A stretch of 64,000 nt of DNA from Massilia sp. Se16.2.3 (lineage in GTDB: Bacteria > Pseudomonadota > Gammaproteobacteria > Burkholderiales > Burkholderiaceae_D): assembly GCF_014171595.1 (NCBI RefSeq), contig NZ_CP050451.1, forward strand, positions 1,922,001 to 1,986,000. The letters run 5' to 3'. Position numbers and translations under genes: made by a program. Within the stretch, counting starts at the first letter, position 1. Every line of letters begins with the position of its first letter. The notes under the pieces are model-generated. The model was not told the DNA's origin, ran no database searches, and was given only the letters and a program-made list of their open reading frames with translations. Of the stretch, positions 9,410 to 20,876 are shown piece by piece.

Positions 9410-10579
9410 ATGCTGCTCTGGCTTGCACAATACCTCCAGGACTATATCGGTCCGATGCGGGTCTTTAACTTCATCACCTTCCGCGCGGTCTTCGCCACGA
9501 TCACCGCGATCGCGATCGGCCTGTTCACCGGCCCGGCCGTGATCCGCAAGCTGACCGAGATGAAAGTCGGACAGGCGGTCCGCACCCAGGGTCCGCAGAC
9601 CCACCTGAAGAAACACGGCACCCCGACCATGGGCGGCGTGCTGATCCTGATCGCCATCGCGGTCTCGACCCTGCTGTGGTGCGACCTGTCGAACCGCCTG
9701 ATCTGGCCGGTGCTGATCGTGACCCTCGGCTTCGGCGCCGTCGGCTGGGTGGACGACTACCGCAAGGTGGTCTACCAAGACCCGGAAGGCATGCGTTCGG
9801 GTGAAAAATACTTCTGGATGTCGCTGGTCGGCATCACCGCCTCGCTGTATCTCGCGTTCTCGGTGTCGGCATCGACCCCCTGGGGCGTCGCCCAGCTGTT
9901 CTGGACCTGGGTGCAGTCCGGCTTCTCGCTCGACCTGCCGCCGAAAGCCGACCTGATCGTCCCCTTCTTCAAGACCATCAGCTATCCGCTGGGCGTGTGG
10001 GGCTTCATCGCGCTGACCTATTGCGTGATCGTCGGCTCCTCGAACGCGGTGAACTTCACCGACGGCCTCGATGGCCTGGCCATCATGCCGACCGTGATGG
10101 TGGGCGGCGCCCTCGGCCTGTTCGCCTACCTGACCGGTAACGTGACCTATTCGAAATACCTGTTCATCCCGCACATCGCGGGTGCCGGCGAACTGCTGAT
10201 CTTCTGCGGTGCGATGGCGGGCGCGGGCCTGGCCTTCCTCTGGTATAACGCGCACCCGGCGCAGATGTTCATGGGCGACGTCGGCGCGCTGGCCCTCGGC
10301 GGCGCGCTCGGCACCATCGCCGTGATCGTGCGCCAGGAGATCGTGCTGTTCATCATGGGCGGCGTGTTCGTCGCCGAGACGCTGTCGGTGATCATCCAGG
10401 TGTCCTGGTTCAAGTACACCAAGAAGCGCTACGGCACCGGCCGCCGCGTGTTCCTGATGGCGCCGCTGCACCACCATTTCGAACAAAAGGGCTGGAAAGA
10501 GACCAAGGTCGTGGTTCGCTTCTGGATCATCACGATGGTCCTGGTCCTGGTCGGCCTGTCCACGTTGAAACTGCGCTGA
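9410..10579 (+). CDS. mraY: Phospho-MurNAc-pentapeptide transferase MraY
   Basis: A 389-residue polytopic inner-membrane enzyme making lipid I from UDP-MurNAc-pentapeptide and undecaprenyl phosphate. It shows about ten hydrophobic segments, the aspartate pair in GWVDDYRKV, the conserved [10 protein letters not shown] loop, [19 protein letters not shown], and the [13 protein letters not shown] motif near the C terminus. The ATG directly follows the murF stop. Length is slightly above the 360 of E. coli, as usual in Betaproteobacteria. Confidence 0.97.
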   Translation: MLLWLAQYLQDYIGPMRVFNFITFRAVFATITAIAIGLFTGPAVIRKLTEMKVGQAVRTQGPQTHLKKHGTPTMGGVLILIAIAVSTLLWCDLSNRLIWPVLIVTLGFGAVGWVDDYRKVVYQDPEGMRSGEKYFWMSLVGITASLYLAFSVSASTPWGVAQLFWTWVQSGFSLDLPPKADLIVPFFKTISYPLGVWGFIALTYCVIVGSSNAVNFTDGLDGLAIMPTVMVGGALGLFAYLTGNVTYSKYLFIPHIAGAGELLIFCGAMAGAGLAFLWYNAHPAQMFMGDVGALALGGALGTIAVIVRQEIVLFIMGGVFVAETLSVIIQVSWFKYTKKRYGTGRRVFLMAPLHHHFEQKGWKETKVVVRFWIITMVLVLVGLSTLKLR

Positions 10580-10605
10580 AACCGCCTTAACTGAAACTGC
10601 AATCG

Positions 10606-12098
10606 ATGAACTACGAAGGCAAACTCGCACTGGTACTGGGGCTCGGCGAATCCGGGCTCGCGATGGCGCATTGGCTGGGCCAGTGCGGCGCGCGCGTGCG
10701 CGTGGCCGATACGCGTACCGAGCCACAGCGCCTGCCGGCGCTGTATGCGGCCGTGCCGAATGCCGAATTCGTCGGCGGCGCCTTCACGGCGAGCCTGCTG
10801 GACGGCGCCGATTTCGTTGCCGTGAGCCCGGGCCTGGCACCGAACCGCGAGCTGGCCGGGATCGTCCCGGCGGCGGCTGAACGCCTTATCCCCGTCTGGG
10901 GCGAGATCGAACTGTTCGCCCAGGCGCTCGCTGCGCTGAAGGCGGAGCGTGGCTATGCGCCGAAAGTCATCGCCATTACCGGCACCAACGGCAAGACGAC
11001 GGTGACGAGCCTGACCGGTCTGCTGTGCCGCCGCGCCGGCCTGGATACCCGCGTGGCCGGCAACATCAGCCCGGCGGCACTCGACGTGCTGCGCGAAGTG
11101 CTGGCGGCCGACACGCTGCCGCAGGCCTGGGTGCTGGAACTGTCCAGCTTCCAGCTGCACACCACGGTCAGCCTGAATCCGGACGCGGCCACCGTCCTGA
11201 ACCTGACCCAGGACCACCTCGACTGGCATGGCGACATGGCCGCCTACGCGGCGGACAAAGCGCGCATTTTTGGTGCCGACACCGTGCGCGTCCTGAACCG
11301 CAATGACGCGCTCGTCATGCAGATGGCCGCCGCGGGTGCCGCGCACACGACTTTCGGCATCGACGAGCCGGACGCGCCGCACGCGATGGGCATCGTCAAC
11401 GAACGCGGCGTGCTGTGGCTGGCCACCGCCGTGCCGGGCGAAGCGAGCGAGAAGAAGTTAAAAAAGGGGAAGTCGCCGAACCCGTCGAGTTCACGGTGAA
11501 CCGCCTGATGCCCGCCGACGCCCTGAAAATCCGCGGCCTGCACAATGCCTCGAACGCGCTGGCCGCGCTGGCCCTGTGCCGCGCCGCCGGCCTGCCGCTC
11601 GCGCCGCTGCTGCACGGCCTGCGCGAATACGGCGGCGAGCCGCATCGCGTCGAGCTGGTCGCCAGCATCGAGGGCGTCGACTTCTACGACGACAGCAAGG
11701 GCACGAACGTGGGCGCCACCGTTGCCGCGTTGGAGGGCCTGGGCAAGGCCTTCACCGGCGAGCAGCAGATCCTGCTGGTGGCCGGTGGCGACGGCAAGGG
11801 CCAGGACTTCGCGCCGCTGGCCGGTCCCGTCTCGCGCCATGCCGGGGCCGTGCTCCTGATCGGCAAGGATGCGCCGGCGATCCGGCTGGCTCTCGAGCCG
11901 ACCGGGGTGCCGTGCTTCGACTTCGAATCGCTGCCGCAGGCGGTGCGCCGCGCCGCCGGCCTGGCCCGTGGTGGCGACTGCGTGCTGCTGTCGCCGGCCT
12001 GCGCCAGCCTCGACATGTTCACCAACTACGCGCACCGCGCCCAGGTCTTCGTCGACACCGTGCGCGAACTGGCCCTCGACAAGGGAATGGAGATCTGA
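10606..12098 (+). CDS. murD: UDP-MurNAc-L-alanine--D-glutamate ligase MurD, one frameshift
   Basis: MurD adds D-glutamate to UDP-MurNAc-L-Ala. The first frame carries [16 protein letters not shown], the ATP loop [30 protein letters not shown] and [12 protein letters not shown]. The second carries [44 protein letters not shown] and [12 protein letters not shown]. The join is at GGGG 11466-11469, where adding one G gives a continuous protein of about 497 residues. All MurD motifs are present once the frame is restored, so this is probably a sequencing indel. The stop overlaps ftsW by one base. Confidence 0.9.
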
Positions 12099-13315
12099 TG
12101 GCCTTCCAGATTCCCTTCAAGTTCTCGGGTTCGAGCAGCGATGCGGCGATCGCCGAGCGCGCGCGCCCGTCGAAAATGATGGACTACGACCAGCCGCTGG
12201 TGTGGGTCGTGCTGCTGCTGATGCTGTTCGGGATGGTGATGGTGTATTCGGCCTCGATCGCGCTGCCGGACTCCCCGAAGTTCGCCTATGTGCAGGGCCG
12301 CCACGAGTACTTCCTGTACCGCCAGGCCGGCTTCATCGCGGTGTCGATGCTGGCCGCCTACATCACCTTCCGCGTGCCGGTCGTGTTCTGGCAGCGCATG
12401 GCGCCGCTGATGTTCGTCGGCACCCTGGTGCTGTTGATGCTGGTCCTGATTCCTAACGTGGGCGTCTCGGTCAATGGCGCGCGCCGCTGGCTGTCGCTGA
12501 AGGTGTTCAACCTGCAGCCCTCCGAGATCATGAAGGTGGCCGTGGTGCTGTACGCGGCCGACTTCACGGTGCGCAAGCAGCAATACATGCACAAGCTGAC
12601 CAAGGGCTTCCTGCCGATGGCGGTGGCAATCGGTTTCGTCGGCCTCCTGCTGCTGCTCGAGCCCGACCTGGGCGCCTTCGGCGTCATCGTCTGCATCGCC
12701 ATGGGCATCCTGTTCCTGGGCGGCTTCAACATGATCTGGTTCGGCGGCATCGCCTCGGTCCTGGTCGCGCTGTTCGTCTCGATCATCGCGCTTTCGCCGT
12801 TCCGGCGCGAGCGCATCTTCGCCTACCTCGATCCCTGGACCGGCGAGAACGCGCTCGGCAAGGGCTACCAGCTGCTGCACTCGCTGATCGCCTTCGGCCG
12901 CGGCGAAATCACCGGCGTTGGCCTCGGCAACAGCGTGGAAAAGCTGCACTACCTGCCGGAGCCGCACACCGACTTCATCATGGCGGTCATCGGCGAGGAA
13001 CTCGGCCTGATCGGCGTGCTCGTCGTCATCGCCCTGTTCTACTGGCTGATCAAGCGCGCCTTCGACATCGGCCGCCAGGCGATCGCCCTCGAGCAGATCT
13101 TCGCCGGCCTGGCCGCGAAGGGCTTCGGCATCTGGCTCGGCGCCCAGACCTTCATCAACATGGGCGTGAACCTGGGCCTGCTGCCGACCAAGGGCCTGAC
13201 CTTGCCCCTGATGAGCTATGGCGGTTCGGGCGTGATGCTCAACTGCGTGGGCCTGGCGATCCTGCTGCGCATCGATTACGAAAACCGTGTGCTGATGCGG
13301 GGAGGGCGCCTGTGA
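12098..13315 (+). CDS. ftsW: Septal peptidoglycan glycosyltransferase FtsW
   Basis: A 405-residue SEDS-family membrane protein that polymerises lipid II at the division site with FtsI. About ten hydrophobic segments follow a cytoplasmic N terminus containing [20 protein letters not shown]. Family motifs include [11 protein letters not shown], the [19 protein letters not shown] signature and [10 protein letters not shown] near the C terminus. ATG 12098 overlaps the murD stop (TGATG). murG starts within its final codons (GTGA). Confidence 0.97.
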   Translation: MAFQIPFKFSGSSSDAAIAERARPSKMMDYDQPLVWVVLLLMLFGMVMVYSASIALPDSPKFAYVQGRHEYFLYRQAGFIAVSMLAAYITFRVPVVFWQRMAPLMFVGTLVLLMLVLIPNVGVSVNGARRWLSLKVFNLQPSEIMKVAVVLYAADFTVRKQQYMHKLTKGFLPMAVAIGFVGLLLLLEPDLGAFGVIVCIAMGILFLGGFNMIWFGGIASVLVALFVSIIALSPFRRERIFAYLDPWTGENALGKGYQLLHSLIAFGRGEITGVGLGNSVEKLHYLPEPHTDFIMAVIGEELGLIGVLVVIALFYWLIKRAFDIGRQAIALEQIFAGLAAKGFGIWLGAQTFINMGVNLGLLPTKGLTLPLMSYGGSGVMLNCVGLAILLRIDYENRVLMRGGRL

Positions 13316-14400
13316 GCAAGCCCGTGAAAAAGCTGATGATCATGGCAGCCGGCACCGGCGGCCACATCTTCCCTGGCGTCGCGATCGCCCAGACCATGCG
13401 CGAGCGCGGCTGGGAAGTGAGCTGGCTGGGCACCGCGCACGGCATGGAACGCGAGTTCGTGCCCAGGCACGGCATCCCGATGGACTCCATCGATTTCGCC
13501 GGCCTGCGCGGCAAGGGCCTGAAGCACACCGTGACGGGCGCCTTCAAGATGGCGGCCAGCTTCACGGCCTGCCTGCGTTTCATCAAGCAGAGGAAACCCG
13601 ACGTCGTACTCGGCATGGGCGGCTATGTCACGGTGCCGGGCGGGATGATGGCGCGCCTGCGCGGCATTCCGCTGGCCCTGGTGAATGCCGATGCCGCGCT
13701 GCTGTTGTCGAACAAGACGCTGGCACCGATGGCCGACCGTGTGCTGTTCGGTTTCCCGGCCGATTTCGGCAAGGCGGCCGGCAAAGCGGTCGTCACCGGC
13801 AACCCGGTGCGCCAGGCGATCCTCGACCTGCCGGCGCCCGCCGAACGCTTCGCCGGGCGCACGGGTCCCTTGCGCGTGCTGGTCGTCGGCGGCAGCCTGG
13901 GCGCGAAGGTGCTGAACGACAGCGTGCCGGCGGCACTGGCGCTGATCGACGCGAACGTGAGGCCCATCGTGACCCACCAGTCGGGCAAGAAGAACATCGA
14001 TGCACTGCGTGCGGCGTATGCGCAAGCGGGCGTGTCCGCCAACGTGGTCGACTTCATCGACGACATGGCCGGCGCCTATGCCCAGGCCGACCTGGTGATC
14101 TGCCGCGCCGGTGCGATCACGGTGTCGGAACTGACCGCCGCGGGCGTGGCCAGCGTGCTGGTGCCGTTCGTCGCCAGCACCACGGACCACCAGCGCGACA
14201 ACGCGATCTGGATGGCGCAGCAGGGCGCGGCCGTGCACCTGGCCCGGGGAGACCTGTCGGCACAACACGTGGCGCAGCTGCTGCAGAACACGAGCCGCGC
14301 CGACTGCCTGGCGATGGCGCAGGCGGCGCAAGCGGTCGGCCGGCGCGATGCCAACGCGGCGATTGCCGGCGTCCTTGAGCAACTGGCGAATAACAAATAA
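13312..14400 (+). CDS. murG: Lipid II synthase MurG (GlcNAc transferase)
   Basis: A 362-residue GT-B fold glycosyltransferase transferring GlcNAc to lipid I on the cytoplasmic membrane face. The N-terminal [15 protein letters not shown] and the second-domain VVGGSLGAK and [17 protein letters not shown] motifs are all present. The start is GTG 13312, overlapping the ftsW stop as GTGA; an ATG a few codons downstream would lose the short basic N terminus. murC follows after 20 bp. Confidence 0.97.
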   Translation: MSKPVKKLMIMAAGTGGHIFPGVAIAQTMRERGWEVSWLGTAHGMEREFVPRHGIPMDSIDFAGLRGKGLKHTVTGAFKMAASFTACLRFIKQRKPDVVLGMGGYVTVPGGMMARLRGIPLALVNADAALLLSNKTLAPMADRVLFGFPADFGKAAGKAVVTGNPVRQAILDLPAPAERFAGRTGPLRVLVVGGSLGAKVLNDSVPAALALIDANVRPIVTHQSGKKNIDALRAAYAQAGVSANVVDFIDDMAGAYAQADLVICRAGAITVSELTAAGVASVLVPFVASTTDHQRDNAIWMAQQGAAVHLARGDLSAQHVAQLLQNTSRADCLAMAQAAQAVGRRDANAAIAGVLEQLANNK

Positions 14401-14420
14401 GAACAAGCGAAGAACAGACA

Positions 14421-15860
14421 ATGAAACACAAGATCAAGCATATTCACTTCGTCGGCATCGGTGGCAGCGGCATGAGCGGCATCGCCGAGGTGCTGCTCAA
14501 TCTCGGCTACAAGGTGTCGGGTTCGGACCTGGGCAGCAATGCCGCCAGCAGCCGCCTGAAGGACCTGGGCGCGCGCGTCTACCTCGGCCACGCCGCCGAC
14601 AACATCCTCGGTGCCGACGCCGTCGTCACCTCGACCGCGGTGAACGAAGCCAATCCGGAAGTGGTGGCCGCGCGCGCCGCGCAGGTGCCCGTCGTACCGC
14701 GCGCGATCATGCTGGGCGAGCTGATGCGCCTGAAACGCGGCATCGCCATTGCCGGCACCCACGGCAAGACCACGACGACCAGCCTGGTCGCCTCGGTGCT
14801 GGCCCAGGGCGGCCTGGATCCGACCTTCGTCATCGGCGGCAAGTTGAACAGCGCCGGCGCGAACGCGAAACTCGGCACCGGCGACTACATCGTCGCCGAA
14901 GCCGACGAATCGGACGCCTCCTTCCTGAATCTGACGCCGATCATCGAGGTCATCACCAACATCGACGCCGACCACATGGAGACCTACGAGCACGATTTCG
15001 AAAAGCTCAAGGCCGCTTTCGTGAATTTCACGCACCGCCTGCCGTTCTATGGCCGCGTGATGCTGTGCATCGACGACCGCCACGTGCGCGCGATCCTGCC
15101 GCAGGTGACGAAACCCGTGACGACCTACGGCTTCTCGGAAGATGCGCAAGTGCGCGCTCTCGACGCCTATGCCGACGGCGTGCACATGCACTTCACGGTG
15201 CGCCAGGAAGGCTATCCGGATACGAAGTTCGTGCTGAACCAGCCGGGCATGCACAACGTGCTCAACGCCTGCTCGGCCATTGCGATTGCGCGCGAGATCG
15301 GCATCGATGACGCGGCCACCGCCCAGGGCCTGCTGGAATTCCGCGGCGTCGGCCGCCGCTTCACCCGCTACGGCGAAGTCGCATTGGAGGGTGGCGGCAG
15401 CTTCACCCTGGTCGACGACTTCGGCCACCACCCGGTCGAGACCGAGGTGACGCTGGCCGCGGCGCGCGCCGCCTACCCGGGCCGGCGCCTGGTGCTGGCT
15501 TTCCAGCCGCACCGCTACAGCCGCACGCGCGACCTGTTCGAAGACTTCGTCAAGGTCCTGTCGACCCCGGACGTGCTGCTGCTGGCGGAAGTGTACTCAG
15601 CGGGAGAGATGCCCATCGTCGGCGCCGATGGGCGTACTCTCGCCCGTTCGCTGCGCGCCGGCGGCAAGGTCGAACCGATTTTCGTGGAAACCATCGCCGA
15701 GATGCCCGACGCGATCCGCCAGGTGGCACGTGACGGCGACGTCGTGCTGACCATGGGCGCGGGTTCGATCAGCGGCATTCCGAATCAGCTGACTGCGCAA
15801 CGGACTGCGCAACAAGCGCCACAGCCAGCGCAACAACCAACCTTGAAGGTCGCATCATGA
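14421..15860 (+). CDS. murC: UDP-MurNAc--L-alanine ligase MurC
   Basis: A 479-residue Mur ligase catalysing the first amino-acid addition to UDP-MurNAc. Motifs: [17 protein letters not shown] at the N terminus, the ATP loop [39 protein letters not shown], and [14 protein letters not shown]. The C terminus ends in a Gln/Ala/Pro-rich tail. The stop overlaps ddl by 4 bp (ATGA). Confidence 0.97.
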   Translation: MKHKIKHIHFVGIGGSGMSGIAEVLLNLGYKVSGSDLGSNAASSRLKDLGARVYLGHAADNILGADAVVTSTAVNEANPEVVAARAAQVPVVPRAIMLGELMRLKRGIAIAGTHGKTTTTSLVASVLAQGGLDPTFVIGGKLNSAGANAKLGTGDYIVAEADESDASFLNLTPIIEVITNIDADHMETYEHDFEKLKAAFVNFTHRLPFYGRVMLCIDDRHVRAILPQVTKPVTTYGFSEDAQVRALDAYADGVHMHFTVRQEGYPDTKFVLNQPGMHNVLNACSAIAIAREIGIDDAATAQGLLEFRGVGRRFTRYGEVALEGGGSFTLVDDFGHHPVETEVTLAAARAAYPGRRLVLAFQPHRYSRTRDLFEDFVKVLSTPDVLLLAEVYSAGEMPIVGADGRTLARSLRAGGKVEPIFVETIAEMPDAIRQVARDGDVVLTMGAGSISGIPNQLTAQRTAQQAPQPAQQPTLKVAS

Positions 15861-16813
15861 GTGAAATCCTGACCAACTTCGGCAAGGTCGGCGTCCTGTT
15901 CGGCGGCCGTTCGGCCGAGCGCGATGTGTCGATCATGTCGGGCACCGGCGTGCTGAACGCCTTGACGAGCCGCGGCATCGATGCCCATGCCTTCGATCCG
16001 GCCGAGCGCAGCATCGCCGAGCTGGCGGCCGAACGATTCGATTGCGTCTTCATCGCGCTGCACGGCCGCTACGGCGAAGACGGCAGCCTGCAGGGCGCCC
16101 TCGAGCAGCTCGGCATTCCCTACACCGGCAGCGGCGTCATGGCCTCGTCGGTGGGCATGGACAAGATCACGACCAAGATCATCTGGCTGTCGAAAGGCAT
16201 CCCGACCCCGCGCTATGCGACGGTGGCGCCGGGCGCCGACCTCGACGCCATCGTGGGCGACCTCGGCCTGCCGCTGATCGTCAAGCCGCCGCTCGAAGGC
16301 TCGACCATTGGCATCACGAAGGTGAACGCCGCCGAGGAACTGGAAGCGGCGGTCGCCCTGGCCGCCGGTTTCGACGAAACCGTGCTGGTCGAGGAGTTCG
16401 TCACCGGCCGCGAGTTCACGGTCGCCGTGCTCGGTTCGGGCAAGGACGCGCGCGCGCTGCCGATCGTCGAAATCGTCGCTCCGGAAGGCAACTACGACTA
16501 CCAGAACAAGTACTTCACCGACGACACGCAATACCACTGCCCGGCCCAGCTTCCCGCGGAGTTGACCGAGGAAATCCAGCGTCACGCCGTCGCCGCCTAC
16601 CGCGCGCTCGGCTGCGAGGGCTGGGGCCGCGTCGACGTGCTGGTGCGCGAGAGCGACATGCGTCCCTTCCTGCTGGAGGTGAATACCTCGCCCGGCATGA
16701 CGGGCCACTCGCTGGTGCCGATGGCGGCGCGCGCGGTGGGCATCGGCTATGAAGACCTGTGCATCGAGATCCTGCGCTCGGCGCGCTGCAAGATGGTGAA
16801 GGCACAAGGATAA
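15857..16813 (+). CDS. ddlB: D-alanine--D-alanine ligase
   Basis: A 318-residue ATP-grasp enzyme making D-Ala-D-Ala, the substrate of MurF. Motifs: [40 protein letters not shown], the magnesium site [15 protein letters not shown]. The short form and the dcw location indicate DdlB rather than DdlA. The start overlaps murC by 4 bp. ftsQ begins 2 bp after the stop. Confidence 0.96.
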   Translation: MSEILTNFGKVGVLFGGRSAERDVSIMSGTGVLNALTSRGIDAHAFDPAERSIAELAAERFDCVFIALHGRYGEDGSLQGALEQLGIPYTGSGVMASSVGMDKITTKIIWLSKGIPTPRYATVAPGADLDAIVGDLGLPLIVKPPLEGSTIGITKVNAAEELEAAVALAAGFDETVLVEEFVTGREFTVAVLGSGKDARALPIVEIVAPEGNYDYQNKYFTDDTQYHCPAQLPAELTEEIQRHAVAAYRALGCEGWGRVDVLVRESDMRPFLLEVNTSPGMTGHSLVPMAARAVGIGYEDLCIEILRSARCKMVKAQG

Positions 16814-16815
16814 GC

Positions 16816-17634
16816 ATGTGGCATGACGTACGCGCCCTCAACGCCACCGCCAGCGCACTGCTGGCGGCAACCCTGCTCGCGGCCATCGCAAGCGGGGTGT
16901 GGTGGTTGTCGCAGCGCCCGATGTTCACCCTGCGCGGCGTGCGTGTCGAGAGCCTGTACGGCATGGAACTGAAGCACGTGAACGAACTGACGGTCAGGAA
17001 CAGCGTCCTGGGCAAGCTGCGCGGGAACTTCTTCACGACCGACCTGGACCAGGTACGCACGACTTTCGAGGCGGTGCCCTGGGTGCGCCGCGCAACGGTG
17101 CGGCGCGAGTGGCCGAACCAGCTGATCGTCGAGGTCGAGGAACACGTGGCGCTCGGCACCTGGGGCGAAGGCCGCCTGCTGTCGGTGAAGGGCGATGTGT
17201 TTACCGCCAACCTGGCCGAAGCCGACGACGACCACGAGCTGCCGGCCTTCGCGGGCCCGGTCGGCAGCGAGAAGGAAGTGCTGGCGCGCTTTTCCGAGCT
17301 GCGTTCCTGGTTTGCGCCGGTGCAGCTGGTGCCGCAGGCGCTGTCGCTGTCCTCGCGCTACGCCTGGACGGTCAAGCTGGACAACGGCATGAGCGTGGAG
17401 CTCGGCCGCGAGCAGGACAAGGACACCGTCAAGGCGCGCGTACTGCGCCTGGTGGGTGTCTACCCGCAGCTGGTGGCGCGATTGCAGGAAGGCCGCATCG
17501 ACACGATCGACACGCGTTACGCGAACGGACTGGCATTGTCGTCCGCGGCCCTGAGCGTGCCGGCCGATGCGAGCAAGCCGGTCAAGGCAGCAAAGAAAAA
17601 ACCAAGTACCAACAAGACAACCAAGCATATCTAA
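16816..17634 (+). CDS. ftsQ: Cell division protein FtsQ
   Basis: A 272-residue bitopic division protein: short cytoplasmic N terminus, transmembrane helix near ASALLAATLLAAIASGVWWL, then a POTRA domain starting at MFTLRGVRVESLYG and the FtsQ beta domain. FtsQ recruits FtsL and FtsB. The ATG at 16816 was chosen because AAGGA lies 5 nt upstream; longer in-frame starts would overlap ddlB. The C terminus is a Lys/Ala-rich tail. ftsA follows after 12 bp. Confidence 0.95.
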   Translation: MWHDVRALNATASALLAATLLAAIASGVWWLSQRPMFTLRGVRVESLYGMELKHVNELTVRNSVLGKLRGNFFTTDLDQVRTTFEAVPWVRRATVRREWPNQLIVEVEEHVALGTWGEGRLLSVKGDVFTANLAEADDDHELPAFAGPVGSEKEVLARFSELRSWFAPVQLVPQALSLSSRYAWTVKLDNGMSVELGREQDKDTVKARVLRLVGVYPQLVARLQEGRIDTIDTRYANGLALSSAALSVPADASKPVKAAKKKPSTNKTTKHI

Positions 17635-17646
17635 AGCAGGCGAGCA

Positions 17647-18879
17647 ATGACAAAAGACGCGAAAAACCTGATCGTCGGCCTCGACATCGGCACCTCGAAG
17701 GTGGTGGCGGTCGTGGCCGAGGTGATGTCCGACGGACGCCACGAGGTCATCGGCCTCGGTCAGCACGAGTCGAAAGGATTGAAGAAGGGCGTGGTCGTCA
17801 ACATCGAGGCCACGGTCGAATCGATCCAGCGCGCGCTCGAGGAGGCCGAGCTGATGGCCGACTGCAAGATCCGCAACGTGTATGCCGGCATCGCGGGCAG
17901 CCATATCCGTTCGTTCAACTCGAGCGGCATGGTGGCGATCAAGGACAAGGAAGTCACCGCCACCGACGTCGCCCGCGTGATCGAGACGGCCAAGGCAGTG
18001 AATATCCCGACCGACCAGCAGCTGCTGCATACGGTGCCGCAGGAGTTCATCGTCGACAACCAGGAAGACGTGCGCGAGCCGATCGGCATGAGCGGCATCC
18101 GCCTGGAGGTGCGCGTGCACATCGTCACCGGCGCGGTGTCGGCGGTGCAGAACATCGTCAAGTGCGTGCGCCGCTGCGGCCTGGAAGTGTCGGACCTGAT
18201 CCTGCAGCCGATGGCCTCGGCCGACGCGGTGCTGACCCACGACGAGAAGGAACTCGGCGTGGTCCTGATCGACATCGGCGGCGGCACCACCGACATCGCC
18301 GTGTTCAGCGATGGCGCCATCCGCCACACGGCCGTGATCCCGATCGCCGGCGACCAGATCACCAGCGACATCGCGATGGCGCTGCGCACGCCGACCGGCG
18401 AAGCCGAGGAAATCAAGCTGCGCTACGGCGTGGCCAAGCAGGCGCTGGCCGATCCGGGCGAAACCCCGGAAGTGCCGGGCCTGGGCGACCGCGGTCCGCG
18501 CGCGCTCTCGCGCCAGGCGCTGGCCGCCGTGATCGAGCCGCGCGTCGAGGAGCTGTTCGCGATGGTGCAGCAGGTGGTGCACGAATCGGGCTACGAGGGC
18601 GTGCTCTCGTCGGGCATCGTCCTCACCGGCGGCACCGCGATCATGCCCGGCATGATCGACATGGCGGAAGACATTTTCCTGAAACCGGCGCGCCTTGGCA
18701 CGCCGGAGTATCGCGGCCAGCTGGCCGACGTCGTGCGTAGCCCCCGCTACGCCACGGTGCTCGGCCTGCTGCTGGAAGCGAAAAAACAGTATTTGCGGGG
18801 CCACATCGTGACTAGGCAGGACGGCTCGGTAAAGGCGGTGTGGCAGCGTATGAAGGAATGGTTCTTGGGGAATTTTTAA
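17647..18879 (+). CDS. ftsA: Cell division protein FtsA
   Basis: A 410-residue actin-like ATPase that tethers FtsZ to the membrane. Visible: the phosphate-1 loop VGLDIGTSKVVAVV, phosphate-2 VVLIDIGGGTTDIAVF, the adenosine motif GIVLTGGTAIMPGM, and the C-terminal amphipathic membrane-targeting helix around WQRMKEWFLGNF. It lies in the conserved ftsQ-ftsA-ftsZ order. A 148-bp gap to ftsZ leaves room for an ftsZ-proximal promoter. Confidence 0.97.
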   Translation: MTKDAKNLIVGLDIGTSKVVAVVAEVMSDGRHEVIGLGQHESKGLKKGVVVNIEATVESIQRALEEAELMADCKIRNVYAGIAGSHIRSFNSSGMVAIKDKEVTATDVARVIETAKAVNIPTDQQLLHTVPQEFIVDNQEDVREPIGMSGIRLEVRVHIVTGAVSAVQNIVKCVRRCGLEVSDLILQPMASADAVLTHDEKELGVVLIDIGGGTTDIAVFSDGAIRHTAVIPIAGDQITSDIAMALRTPTGEAEEIKLRYGVAKQALADPGETPEVPGLGDRGPRALSRQALAAVIEPRVEELFAMVQQVVHESGYEGVLSSGIVLTGGTAIMPGMIDMAEDIFLKPARLGTPEYRGQLADVVRSPRYATVLGLLLEAKKQYLRGHIVTRQDGSVKAVWQRMKEWFLGNF

Positions 18880-19027
18880 GCAGCACGTACAGCACCCGAT
18901 TCAGCGTCTTTGATTCGATACAAAAAGCATATTTTTTTACATTACTTAGCAGTGTCCGGCCTTCAAGCCTGATAACCTTACGAGCTTGACGCGTAGATAC
19001 TGCACTTGAATATTAGGGAGTCACATC

Positions 19028-20221
19028 ATGGAGTTCGATATGGTCGATAACGCAGCACTGGGAACGGTGATCAAAGTCGTCGGCGTGGGTGGTGCAGGCG
19101 GCAACGCGGTGCAGCACATGATCAACAAGGGCGTCTCCGGCGTCGAGTTCATCGCCGCCAACACCGATGCCCAGGCGCTTGCCGCATCGAGCGCGAACAA
19201 CATCATCCAGATCGGCGAGTCGGGCCTCGGCGCCGGCATGCGTCCTGAAGTCGGCCGCCAGCTGGCCGAGCAGACCCGTTCGCGCATCGAGGATTCGCTG
19301 CGCGGCGCGCACATGGTCTTCATCGCCGCCGGCATGGGCGGCGGTACCGGCACCGGCGCCGCGCCCATCGTGGCCGAAGTGGCGAAAACCATGGGCGCCC
19401 TGACGGTGGCCGTGGTCTCCAAGCCCTTCTCCTACGAGGGCCAGAAGTGCATGGACATCGCCGAGCAGGGCCTGGAAGAACTGTCGAAGCACGTCGACTC
19501 CCTGATCATCATCCTCAACGAAAAGCTGGAAGAGATCTACGAAGACGAATCGATGCTCGAGTGGATGAAGCACGCCGACGACGTCCTGAACAACGCCGTC
19601 GCCGGTATCGCCGAGATCATCAATGTGCCGGGCCACATCAACGTCGACTTCAACGACGTCAAGACCATCATGAGCGAGCAGGGCAAGGCCATGATGGGGA
19701 CGGCCACCGCCGCCGGCGTCGACCGCGCGCGCATCGCGGCCGAACAGGCGGTCGCTTCGCCGCTGCTCGACGGTATCGACCTGTCGGGTGCCAAGGGCGT
19801 GCTGGTGAACGTCACCGCGTCGCGCGGCCTGAAAGGCAAGGAGATCAAGGAAGTCATGGCTGCCGTGCGCGCTTTTGCCGCACCGGACGCGTCGATCGCA
19901 CAGGGCATCGCCTACGACGATTCGATGGGCGACGAGATCCGCGTGACCGTGGTCGCGACCGGCCTGGGCAAGAACAAGAAGATGCAGCTGGTGCAGCCGC
20001 AGCAGGTGCTGCGCACCGGTACCTACAACGCGCCGATGATGGGCACGACCCCGCTGACCGGGGGCGTGACCATGGGTGCGGCCGGTATCGGCGGCAACGA
20101 CGGCATGAAGCAGCCGGCCGTGTGGCGCCGCGAGCAGGCATCCGAGCAGGTGCGTGCGATGCAGAACAACGGCGTCGAGACCTACGACATTCCGGCCTTC
20201 CTGCGCAAGCAAGCCGACTAA
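19028..20221 (+). CDS. ftsZ: Cell division GTPase FtsZ
   Basis: A 397-residue tubulin homologue forming the Z ring. The N-terminal IKVVGVGGAGGNAVQHM, the G-box GGGTGTGAAPIVAEV, and the T7-type loop region NVDFNDVKTIMSEQGKAMMG are present. The C-terminal peptide YDIPAFLRKQAD is the FtsA/ZipA-binding tail. The ATG at 19028 has GGGAG at 19016-19020. A terminator follows 20 bp after the stop and closes the cluster. Confidence 0.98.
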   Translation: MEFDMVDNAALGTVIKVVGVGGAGGNAVQHMINKGVSGVEFIAANTDAQALAASSANNIIQIGESGLGAGMRPEVGRQLAEQTRSRIEDSLRGAHMVFIAAGMGGGTGTGAAPIVAEVAKTMGALTVAVVSKPFSYEGQKCMDIAEQGLEELSKHVDSLIIILNEKLEEIYEDESMLEWMKHADDVLNNAVAGIAEIINVPGHINVDFNDVKTIMSEQGKAMMGTATAAGVDRARIAAEQAVASPLLDGIDLSGAKGVLVNVTASRGLKGKEIKEVMAAVRAFAAPDASIAQGIAYDDSMGDEIRVTVVATGLGKNKKMQLVQPQQVLRTGTYNAPMMGTTPLTGGVTMGAAGIGGNDGMKQPAVWRREQASEQVRAMQNNGVETYDIPAFLRKQAD

Positions 20222-20241
20222 GCTTGTCGACAGTTCGATTC

Positions 20242-20282
20242 AAAACCGGGACCGTGGCGCAAGCTGCGGTCCCGGTTTTTTT
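20242..20282 (+). terminator. Rho-independent terminator of the dcw cluster
   Basis: Perfect 13-bp stem (20242-20254 with 20267-20279, AAAACCGGGACCG and its complement), a 12-nt loop, and a T run directly after. It lies 20 bp downstream of ftsZ. Confidence 0.92.
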
Positions 20283-20520
20283 CTGGCCGTCACGGCTGTG
20301 CGGGCGTGCGCCGCCGCAATGTCGGTCGCGCAACAGGAGTCTGGACGAGAAAATAATAAATTTTTCCAGAAGCACAAGTTCCATGAACAATCGTGGCATA
20401 ATTTTCCCACCCTCATGTTGCCCGGCTTATCGGTTTGATCGGTATCGCCTGGCGCTGGCATTGTCGGTGCTTTTAATCAAAACAACGAAGAGCATTTTTG
20501 GATCTCACTGGAGAAATTTC

Positions 20521-20739
20521 ATGAACAAGACCGTTGTAATTGGTGTCATCCTGGCGATGTCTACCGCAGTCGCCATCGGCGGCGGTGTCGAGCCCACGCC
20601 CACCGACAAGATCACGATCGAGACGACCACGGACGATACGAACCAGACCAGTCCGGCATTCGAGGAGGAAAGTGCGGCCGCCATGGCCGAAGCCTCCGAT
20701 ATCTGGCCTGGCTTGCAAGATAACAAGCAGATCAAGTAA
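20521..20739 (+). CDS. Small protein with N-terminal hydrophobic segment, unknown function
   Basis: A 72-residue protein with a short signal-like N terminus (MNKTVVIGVILAMSTAVAIG) and then an acidic, Thr-rich tail. GGAGA at 20510-20514 sits 6 nt before the ATG, supporting a real gene. The mature part has no recognisable domain, and no cysteine or lipobox. It stands alone between the dcw terminator and a peroxiredoxin gene. A small exported protein is the best description; function unknown. Confidence 0.55.
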   Translation: MNKTVVIGVILAMSTAVAIGGGVEPTPTDKITIETTTDDTNQTSPAFEEESAAAMAEASDIWPGLQDNKQIK

Positions 20740-20876
20740 GCCCTTCCCGTTGTGACAAGCTGGGCGGCCATGCGCCGCCCAGCGATCCTTCTTGCTCTTC
20801 CGGGGGCGTCCCGTGCAAGCCCACGCCAGTTCAGGCATACTGCGGCCTTTCCAAAATAACACTTGAGGAGTACCGC

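Noticed and set aside
18880..19027. Promoter for ftsZ in the ftsA-ftsZ gap
   Set aside because: The region is AT-rich and likely holds one, but I could not find a -35/-10 pair good enough to report.
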